Source: an uncultured Polymorphobacter sp.
Lineage (GTDB): Bacteria; Pseudomonadota; Alphaproteobacteria; Sphingomonadales; Sphingomonadaceae
Assembly: GCA_937894055.1 (NCBI GenBank)
Contig: CALDHQ010000721.1
Span: 1-12,687 of the forward strand
Direction of reading: 5' to 3'
DNA length: 12,687 nt
A program made the translations under genes and the position numbers. The notes beneath the pieces were generated by a model, which ran no database searches, was not told where the DNA came from, and worked only from the letters and a program-made list of their open reading frames with translations. Shown piece by piece: positions 6,824-12,687 of the stretch; within the stretch, counting starts at the first letter, position 1, and every line of letters starts with the position of its first letter.

Positions 6824-7984
6824 ATGACCAAACCCGGCCCGCTTTCCGATCTGACCATCATCGATTTGTCGCGCGTGCTCGCGGGGCCCTATGCGACGAT
6901 GGTGCTGTCCGATCTCGGCGCGCGCGTCATCAAGGTCGAACGCCCTGACGGCGGTGATGATTCGCGGCACATCGGGCCGTTCAAGGCCGAAGGCGCCCCC
7001 GAAAGTGCCTATTTCGCCAGCATCAACCGCGGCAAGCAGTCGATTGCGCTCGACCTCAAGGATGCGGGTGACCGCGCCATTTTCGAGGCGCTGCTGGCGC
7101 GCGCCGACGTGCTGGTCGAAAACTATCGCCCCGGCGTCATGGCGGGCCTCGGCTTCGGCTGGGAGGCGCTACACGCCCGCTACCCGAAGCTGATCTATGC
7201 CGCCGCCAGCGGCTTCGGCCACACCGGCCCCGACAGCCAGAAGGCCGCGTACGACATGGTCGTCCAGGCGATGGGCGGCATCATGTCGGTCACCGGTTGG
7301 CCGGGTGGACCGCCGACCCGCGTCGGCACCTCGGTCGGCGATATCACTGCCGGACTGTTCACCGTCATCGGCATCCTGTCGGCGCTGCACGAGCGCGAAA
7401 GGACCGGCACCGGCGCGTTTGTCGATGTCGCGATGCTCGATTGCCAGATCGCCATCCTTGAAAACGCCGTCGCGCGCTATGCCGTCACCGGCGTGTCGCC
7501 CGGGCCGCTCGGTGCGCGCCATCCGTCGATCACGCCGTTTGCCGCCTATGCGTGCCAGGGCGGCCATATCGTCATCGCGGCCGGCAATGACGGCCTGTGG
7601 CAGGCAATGCTCGACGCGCTCGACCTCGGCATGTTCAAGGACGACCCGCGCTTTGCCAGCAACAGCGCCCGCTCGGACCATGCCGATGCTGTCGCGCACG
7701 TCATCGAATCGCGGCTGGCTGACGCACCACCATCGCATTGGTTGCCGCTGCTCGATGCCGCGGGCGTGCCATGCGGGCCGCTGCACAATATCCAGCAGGC
7801 GCTCGACTATCCGCAGACGCGCGCCCGCAACATGGCGATCCACGCCGCCTATCCCGACGGTACGCCGCTGCTCGCGGCGGGTAATCCGGTCAAGATTTCG
7901 GGGCATGACGACCCGGTAACGCGGCCGGGCGCGCCGGCGCTCGATGCCGACCGCGCTGCGATCTTGAAGGAGCTTGGGCTTTGA
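6824..7984 (+). CDS. Class III CoA-transferase (CaiB/BaiF family)
   Basis: The 386-residue product is a full-length class III CoA-transferase, an enzyme that moves coenzyme A between carboxylic acids through an aspartyl-CoA thioester. Conserved segments are LSRVLAGPYATMVLSDLGA at 15-33, VIKVERP at 36-42, VENYRPG at 98-104 and SINRGKQSIALDL at 66-78. By alignment from memory with formyl-CoA transferase (Asp169), the nucleophile is Asp173 in TSVGDITAG. The proteins are usually domain-swapped, interlocked dimers in the cytosol. The start lacks a visible Shine-Dalgarno. The stop TGA overlaps the TTG start of the histidinol-phosphatase gene. The acyl substrate is not predictable; alpha-methylacyl-CoA racemases share the fold and cannot be excluded by eye. 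Confidence 0.9.
   Translation: MTKPGPLSDLTIIDLSRVLAGPYATMVLSDLGARVIKVERPDGGDDSRHIGPFKAEGAPESAYFASINRGKQSIALDLKDAGDRAIFEALLARADVLVENYRPGVMAGLGFGWEALHARYPKLIYAAASGFGHTGPDSQKAAYDMVVQAMGGIMSVTGWPGGPPTRVGTSVGDITAGLFTVIGILSALHERERTGTGAFVDVAMLDCQIAILENAVARYAVTGVSPGPLGARHPSITPFAAYACQGGHIVIAAGNDGLWQAMLDALDLGMFKDDPRFASNSARSDHADAVAHVIESRLADAPPSHWLPLLDAAGVPCGPLHNIQQALDYPQTRARNMAIHAAYPDGTPLLAAGNPVKISGHDDPVTRPGAPALDADRAAILKELGL
7967..7972 (+). promoter_or_regulatory. Shine-Dalgarno supporting a TTG start for the histidinol-phosphatase
   Basis: AAGGAG lies eight bases before the TTG at 7981, inside the end of the CoA-transferase gene. It supports initiation at the rare TTG codon, whose last two bases are shared with the upstream TGA. 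Confidence 0.65.
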
Positions 7985-8745
7985 CCCCCGATGACATCAG
8001 CCTCGCCCATGCGCTTGCCGACGCCGCCGGCGCGGCCATCCGGCCATGGTTTCGGCGGCCGTTCCTCGTTGAAACCAAGGAGGATTTCTCTCCCGTCACC
8101 ATCGCGGATCGCGAGGGCGAGGCCGCCATCCGCGCGCTGCTCGCGCATCACCGTCCGACTGACGGCGTCATCGGCGAGGAATATGGCGACGACCGCCCGG
8201 ACAACGCGCGCGTCTGGGTGCTCGACCCGATCGACGGCACCCGCGCCTTTGTCGCCGGCCGGCCGATCTTCGGGACGCTGATCGCGCTGATGGAAGACGG
8301 CGTGCCGGTGCTCGGCATCATCGATCAATGCATCATCGGTGACCGCTGGGTCGGCGGCGTCGACCACCCGACGACTCTCAATGGCGCGCGCGCCCATGTC
8401 CGCGCCTGTGAAGCTTTGGGCGCTGCCCGCCTCGGTACCACCGGACCGTTCCTGTTCGATGCCGCCGATATGCCGCGCGTCGATGCGCTGCGCGCTCAGG
8501 TGGCCGACAGCCTGTTCGGCGGCGACTGCCATAACTACGGCCTCGTTGCTTCGGGGCATCTCGATCTGGTCGTCGAATCGGGGCTGAAGATTCACGACTG
8601 GGCGGCGCTGGTGCCCGTCGTCACCGGTGCCGGCGGCGTGATGACCGATTGGACCGGCGCACCGCTGCGGCAGGGCAGCGACGGCCGGGTGATCGCAGCG
8701 GGCGATGCGCGCGTCGCCGCAGCAACGCAGGCACTGCTAGGATGA
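7981..8745 (+). CDS. hisN: Histidinol-phosphatase, inositol monophosphatase family (HisN type)
   Basis: HisN removes phosphate from L-histidinol phosphate, the penultimate part of histidine synthesis, in organisms that lack HisB or HisJ phosphatases. The 254-residue product has the magnesium-dependent phosphatase motifs: GEEYG at 65-69 (Glu67), LDPIDGTRAF at 81-90 (Asp82, Asp85) and KIHDWAALVPVV at 203-214 (Asp206). GDCHNYGLVASGHLDLVVES at 181-200 is closer to the histidinol-phosphatase subgroup than to true inositol monophosphatases. Initiation is at TTG 7981, with a good AAGGAG. The gene overlaps its neighbours on both sides. The family is certain; the histidinol-phosphate specificity is inferred from subgroup motifs and is plausible because hisG is also in the window. 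Confidence 0.85.
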   Translation: MTPDDISLAHALADAAGAAIRPWFRRPFLVETKEDFSPVTIADREGEAAIRALLAHHRPTDGVIGEEYGDDRPDNARVWVLDPIDGTRAFVAGRPIFGTLIALMEDGVPVLGIIDQCIIGDRWVGGVDHPTTLNGARAHVRACEALGAARLGTTGPFLFDAADMPRVDALRAQVADSLFGGDCHNYGLVASGHLDLVVESGLKIHDWAALVPVVTGAGGVMTDWTGAPLRQGSDGRVIAAGDARVAAATQALLG

Positions 8746-9239
8746 TTCTGCTGGCGCTGCTGCTCGCCGCCGCGACCCCGGCGTGCAGCATGGCGCAGCC
8801 GGCCGCATGTCGCACCACCAACGAGCTGATGTGGGCGCCGGGTACCGAGGCGGCGCTCAAAACCTTCTTCGGCAAGGCGCGCGGCGATTATCTGATGCCC
8901 AACACGCTCGTCTGGAAGCAGGCACGCGAAGCGCTGGGCGGACCGCCCGACGCACCGCTGCGGCTCAAGGACGGCAACCTGCTGTTCGCCGCCTGCCGCG
9001 CCCACAGCTGCCCCGAGAAAGGCGCCATGGTGGTGACGCCGAAGGGCCAGATTCGCGCCGCAGCCCTGCTGCACTACTTCTGCACCCCCGCCGGCTGTGC
9101 TGACAACGCCCGGCTGGCGCTGTTCTACCGCCAGCCGGCCGACGCCGATGGCCTCGCCATGCGCGCGCTCATCGGCTGGGGTCGCAGCGTCAATAACGGC
9201 GAGACGCCGCCAATGGCCAAACGACGGCTGACGCCCTAG
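8742..9239 (+). CDS. Small secreted protein with an Ivy-like CxxHxC motif (putative lysozyme inhibitor relative)
   Basis: The 165-residue product begins with a signal peptide (MILLALLLAAATPACSMAQP); a clean lipobox is not seen. The mature part contains LKDGNLLFAACRAHSC at 75-90, followed by EKGAMVVTPKGQIRAAAL. This is close in spacing and feel to E. coli Ivy, where a strand leads into a CKPHDC loop, followed by a strand ending in a glycine-containing turn. In Ivy that loop, closed by a disulfide and carrying an essential histidine, plugs the active site of C-type lysozyme. Here C85, H88 and C90 are kept while the residues between differ. Other cysteines (C23, C114, C119) could form a second disulfide. 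The ATG overlaps the hisN stop (ATGA). The Ivy link is an inference from one motif region; it may be a divergent family of unknown role. Confidence 0.7.
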   Translation: MILLALLLAAATPACSMAQPAACRTTNELMWAPGTEAALKTFFGKARGDYLMPNTLVWKQAREALGGPPDAPLRLKDGNLLFAACRAHSCPEKGAMVVTPKGQIRAAALLHYFCTPAGCADNARLALFYRQPADADGLAMRALIGWGRSVNNGETPPMAKRRLTP

Positions 9240-9277
9240 CGCGCAAGGCGCTGTCCGGAAATCGGCGCCCAAAATCA

Positions 9278-9295
9278 TATAAAGATATCTTTATA
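9278..9295. promoter_or_regulatory. 18-bp perfect palindrome upstream of ahcY, candidate SahR-type operator
   Basis: TATAAAGATATCTTTATA is a perfect inverted repeat, strikingly AT-rich within a GC-rich chromosome. It lies 64 bases before the ahcY start. In many proteobacteria the ArsR-family regulator SahR, which senses S-adenosylhomocysteine, controls ahcY through an AT-rich palindrome in this position. Assignment to SahR is inference; no regulator gene is in the window. A possible promoter just downstream is TTGCTC (9297-9302), 17 bases, TATGCG (9320-9325), which is weak. Confidence 0.6.
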
Positions 9296-9359
9296 CTTGC
9301 TCTGCGAGGCCCTTGCCCCTATGCGGGCGCATCCCAAACCATTCTCAGGAGTGCGCCCC

Positions 9360-10769
<1,410 letters not shown>

Positions 10770-10780
10770 GCGATTTGAAG

Positions 10781-10811
10781 GGCCCCCCGGTGCAAACCGG
10801 GGGGCCTTTTT
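10781..10811 (+). terminator. Intrinsic terminator of ahcY
   Basis: GGCCCCCCGGT (10781-10791) pairs perfectly with ACCGGGGGGCC (10796-10806) around a GCAA tetraloop, followed by TTTTT. The 11-bp GC-rich stem and T-tract make a textbook Rho-independent terminator just after ahcY. It also lies next to the convergent nitroreductase stop, but on the minus strand no T-tract follows the stem. Confidence 0.93.
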
Positions 10812-10815
10812 GAGT

Positions 10816-11490
10816 CTAGTCGAAGCCGACGAAGTTCGTGGCTTCGTCGACCGACTTGCGTTCCGAATAGACCGCATTGGCCGGGAAGCTCTCGTCGGGC
10901 CAGCCGAGCGCAATGCTCTTCATGATGATCTGGTCGTCAGCGATGCCGGCGTGTTCGCGCACCACCGGCGACTGCATGATACCCTGGCTGTTGATGACAG
11001 CCCCCAGCCCGCGCGACCACGCCGCATTGACCAGCGCAGTCGCCACCGCACCGCAATCGAACGGCGTATCGTCGCTGCCGTCGAGCACGCGGTCATAGGT
11101 GATGATCACGCACACCGGCGCGTCGAACTGCCGGAATCCGCGCAGCACCCAGTCGGTGCGCTTTTCCTTGTCGTCGCGCGCAATATCCATCGCCGCGAAC
11201 AACTGCTTGGCGACGCCAACCTGCCGGTCGCGATGGACCCCGGCAAACGCCTGACCGGTGCGAAACTCGCGGCTGTGCGGAATACCGGCGATGTTGCGTT
11301 CGGTGTTGCCGGCACGGATGCGGTCGAGCGGTTCACCGGTGACCACGGTGAAATTCCACGGCTGGGTGTTCATCGACGACGGGGCGCGCATGGCGAGCGC
11401 AATGATTTCTTCGATCAGCGCCCGTGGCACCGGATCGGGCTTGTAACCGCGGATACTGCGGCGGCCGAGAATTACGTCGTCAAACTGCAT
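10816..11490 (-). CDS. Nitroreductase family protein (FMN-dependent NAD(P)H oxidoreductase)
   Basis: The 224-residue product is a nitroreductase-fold flavoprotein that would use NAD(P)H to reduce nitroaromatics, quinones or related acceptors. The N-terminal FMN-contact signature RRSIRGYKPDPVPRALIEEI at residues 10-29 is followed by APSSMNTQPWNFTVVTG at about 36-52, which is diagnostic. VNAAWSRGLGAVINSQG and SIALGWPDESFPAN in the C-terminal half complete the FMN-binding fold. Length is normal, with no signal peptide. Its ATG at 11490 has a GGGAG Shine-Dalgarno about six bases upstream. It is convergent with ahcY (its stop lies five bases past that terminator's T-tract) and divergent from tsaE. 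The natural substrate cannot be inferred. Confidence 0.93.
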   Translation of the reverse strand: MQFDDVILGRRSIRGYKPDPVPRALIEEIIALAMRAPSSMNTQPWNFTVVTGEPLDRIRAGNTERNIAGIPHSREFRTGQAFAGVHRDRQVGVAKQLFAAMDIARDDKEKRTDWVLRGFRQFDAPVCVIITYDRVLDGSDDTPFDCGAVATALVNAAWSRGLGAVINSQGIMQSPVVREHAGIADDQIIMKSIALGWPDESFPANAVYSERKSVDEATNFVGFD

Positions 11491-11514
11491 TGATGGCTCC
11501 CAAGGATTATACGT

Positions 11515-11528
11515 CCAACGTGCGTTGG
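11515..11528. promoter_or_regulatory. Small inverted repeat in the nitroreductase/tsaE divergent gap
   Basis: CCAACG, two bases, CGTTGG forms a 6-bp inverted repeat 24 bases upstream of the nitroreductase start and about 105 bases before the tsaE start. It could be an operator for the nitroreductase, whose family is often under repressor control. Short inverted repeats also arise by chance, so this is only a candidate. Confidence 0.3.
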
Positions 11529-11633
11529 TAGCGGTTTATGGGCCCGATGGAAGCCACCTGTCGCCGTCGAGCGCCGGTTTTGCTTGTGTGGGCCGGCAAG
11601 CAGCATCGTTTCCACTGGCGCGGCGCGGCCACA

Positions 11634-12086
11634 ATGTTGCAGATGGGCAGCGTGATATTCAACTCCCCCGAAGCGCTTGCCGACTTTGCCGCGCGTGTGG
11701 CCGCACAGGCGCGGGTCGGCGATATTCTGGCGTTGTCGGGCGATCTCGGTGCCGGAAAATCCTGTTTTGCCCGCGGTTTCCTGCGCGGGCTGGGCTATCA
11801 GGGCGATGTGCCGAGCCCGACCTTCACGCTGGTCCAGCCCTATGACACTGTGCCGCCGGTCTGGCATGTCGACCTGTACCGGCTCGACACGCCGGACGAA
11901 GCCGCGGCACTCGGCCTCGATGAAGCCTATGACGACCAGGTGACGCTGATCGAATGGCCCGAGCGCCTGGGCGCAATGTTGCCGCACGACGCACTGCGAA
12001 TCAGCATCGATGGCGCCGGTGAGGCGACGCGGCGCTTGACAGTTTCGGTGCCGCCGTCTTGGGAGGGGCGATGGCCCCGCATATGA
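11634..12086 (+). CDS. tsaE: tRNA N6-threonylcarbamoyladenosine (t6A) biosynthesis ATPase TsaE
   Basis: TsaE is the small ATPase that works with TsaB and TsaD to make t6A37 on ANN-decoding tRNAs. The 150-residue product carries the Walker A motif GDLGAGKS at 36-43, PSPTFTLVQPY at 60-70, the HVDLYRL segment at 78-84 and LIEWPERLG at 105-113. All are hallmark TsaE motifs. The start is uncertain: ATG at 11634, ATG at 11643 and GTG at 11652 are all in frame, and none has a good Shine-Dalgarno. An ATG as far upstream as 11538 is also open, but would add 32 residues that the family lacks. The 3' end overlaps amgK. tsaE followed by amgK and murU is a common proteobacterial arrangement. Identity is secure; the start is within about 20 bases. 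Confidence 0.94.
   Translation: MLQMGSVIFNSPEALADFAARVAAQARVGDILALSGDLGAGKSCFARGFLRGLGYQGDVPSPTFTLVQPYDTVPPVWHVDLYRLDTPDEAAALGLDEAYDDQVTLIEWPERLGAMLPHDALRISIDGAGEATRRLTVSVPPSWEGRWPRI
12061..12066 (+). promoter_or_regulatory. Shine-Dalgarno favouring the upstream amgK start
   Basis: GGGAGG lies four bases before the ATG at 12071, but 16 bases before the ATG at 12083 that forms an ATGA overlap with the tsaE stop. The spacing favours 12071, though four bases is slightly short. Confidence 0.45.
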
Positions 12087-12286
12087 TTCCACCAGCTTCG
12101 GCTCCCGCGTTCCTCGCCGCCAACGGCTGGGCGGGTGCGCAGATTCTGCCGCTTGCCGGTGACGCGTCGTTCCGGCGCTATTTCCGCGTCCAGGGTGCCG
12201 ACGGCAGCCTCATCGTCATGGACGCGCCGCCCGCCGTCGAGGACAACCGCGCCTACGTCGACATCGCCGCGCTGCTGCGCGGCGCG
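12071..12286 (+). CDS. amgK: N-acetylmuramate/N-acetylglucosamine kinase AmgK, N-terminal fragment (interrupted)
   Basis: AmgK phosphorylates the anomeric position of MurNAc and GlcNAc in the cell-wall recycling route that bypasses de novo UDP-MurNAc synthesis. About 72 codons fit the family's N-lobe: FLAANGWAGAQILPLAGDAS, then FRRYFRV and LIVMDAPPAVEDNRAYVDIA, as in sphingomonad aminoglycoside-phosphotransferase-like kinases. After ALLRGA, family members continue with a strand resembling GLxAPRVLAAD and the acidic LLLEDLG box. Instead this frame changes to Arg/Ala-rich sequence with no family resemblance. It happens to stay open to the window end (12687), so an automatic caller would report a hybrid of about 205 residues. 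The kinase catalytic loop is absent. I read the change as an assembly junction at about 12275-12290. The end given is approximate. Confidence 0.75.
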
Positions 12287-12469
12287 GAGGAGGTAGACGC
12301 CGACGACCGCGGCGGTCTGCACGTCGCCCGTCGCGTCCACGTACGCGCGGACGAGCGCGGCGGGCGATGGCACGCCCGGGTCCGTCAGCCAGTCGCCGGG
12401 GTCGGTCAGCGGGAACAGCATCGCGCCGGACGGGTCGCCCGCCGTCTCCTCCTCCTCGCCTGCTGCGCC
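12287..12469 (-). other. Foreign segment encoding a Mio/SEA-complex-like peptide (suspected chimera)
   Basis: Read on the minus strand, this very GC-rich stretch is open. From 12469 it encodes GAAGEEEETAGDPSGAM, then LFPLTDPGDWLTDPG and ALVRAYVDATGDVQTAAVVG, ending in YLLRAA where it meets amgK. The YVDxTGDVQTA core is, from memory, characteristic of the C-terminal part of the eukaryotic WD-repeat protein Mio (MIOS/Sea4) of the GATOR2/SEA complex. No bacterial family known to me carries it. A run of four GAG codons adds to the eukaryotic look. The left boundary (12275-12290) has the repetitive GCGCGGCGCGG, which could serve as joining homology. The right boundary is unclear, at about 12456-12480. 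It is not a gene of the surrounding chromosome if this reading holds. Confidence 0.5.
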
Positions 12470-12687
12470 CTACCAGTTTTTATCAGCGGCGCGGCTGAGC
12501 TTCCCGCATCCATTCCCCTCTGGTCCACCGGTGCTCCCGGCTCCGCCGCCCGGGCCGGGGAACTGGAAAAGACGGAGGCTCCGAACCCCGGCACCTGCAA
12601 TGTCAGCAACGTTCACAATCCATCCCTCACCCCGTTCCTCCTGCCATTGAGTTCTGTAGCCCAGCGCATGGACGAGGTGCCACATCG
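12470..12687 (-). other. Unassigned terminal segment with a 71-codon minus-strand frame (suspected third source)
   Basis: This end differs in base composition from the rest, with less GC skew to G/C-ending codons and runs such as TTTTTATC. A minus-strand frame from ATG 12685 to TAG 12470 gives 71 residues starting MWHLVHALGYRTQWQEERG and later GWIVNVADIAGAG. The LGYxxxW...WIVNV spacing is loosely like copper-amine-oxidase/stalk-type repeat domains of Gram-positive bacteria, but I cannot assign it. Its last part is Gly/Pro-rich and not domain-like. It has no relation to amgK or murU, which should occupy this place. Confidence 0.35.

Noticed and set aside
9239..9253. AGCGC-GCAAG-GCGCT hairpin after the Ivy-like gene as a terminator.
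   Set aside because: The stem is only five pairs and no T-tract follows.
9296..9359. A SAH or SAM/SAH riboswitch in the ahcY leader.
   Set aside because: Only about 60 bases follow the palindrome. I could not fold the conserved pseudoknot or find the consensus core, and the DNA palindrome is a better explanation for control.
12071..12687. A single fused protein of about 205 residues from the amgK start to the window end.
   Set aside because: Only the first 72 or so residues match AmgK. The rest is the reverse reading of unrelated segments that happens to lack stops.

Overview
The window looks like chromosomal DNA of an alphaproteobacterium, most likely a sphingomonad (order Sphingomonadales). 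It is high in GC throughout. The gene order maf / RNase E-G-like / yacG / tRNA-Phe and the pair tsaE-amgK are both typical of that group, and most genes overlap by 1 to 4 bases. The genus is an inference; no rRNA is present to settle it.

Layout, left to right. (1) The 5' end of hisG (ATP phosphoribosyltransferase) runs off the left edge on the minus strand. (2) Divergent from it is a tightly coupled plus-strand operon: a DUF2332 protein, Maf nucleotide pyrophosphatase, a compact RNase E/G-family protein and the zinc protein YacG, followed by tRNA-Phe(GAA). (3) A minus-strand pair encodes a two-subunit molybdenum hydroxylase: an IorA-like 2Fe-2S subunit and an IorB-like molybdopterin subunit with a Tat signal. 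(4) Divergent from it is a TMEM175-like membrane channel protein. After a short gap follow a class III CoA-transferase, a HisN-type histidinol-phosphatase and a small secreted protein with an Ivy-like CxxHxC motif; these last three are coupled by overlapping stop and start codons. (5) ahcY (S-adenosylhomocysteine hydrolase) stands alone, with an 18-bp perfect palindrome upstream and a strong intrinsic terminator downstream. (6) A minus-strand nitroreductase is divergent from tsaE and the start of amgK.

Functionally this is mostly housekeeping: histidine synthesis (hisG, hisN), nucleotide-pool sanitation (maf), RNA processing, the methyl cycle (ahcY), tRNA t6A modification (tsaE) and peptidoglycan recycling (amgK). 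The mobile-element, CRISPR, toxin-antitoxin and phage signatures that I looked for are absent, and I do not see a new multi-gene defence or biosynthetic system.

The most unusual part is the last 400 bases. amgK reads normally for about 72 codons and then changes abruptly at about 12275-12290. The next roughly 180 bases, read on the minus strand, encode a peptide resembling the eukaryotic Mio/SEA-complex WD-repeat protein. The final roughly 215 bases look like a third, unrelated sequence. The simplest reading is a chimeric contig end rather than a biological fusion. Other points worth a second look are the Ivy-like secreted protein, the RNase E/G relative with an altered metal-site residue, and the palindromic operator before ahcY.
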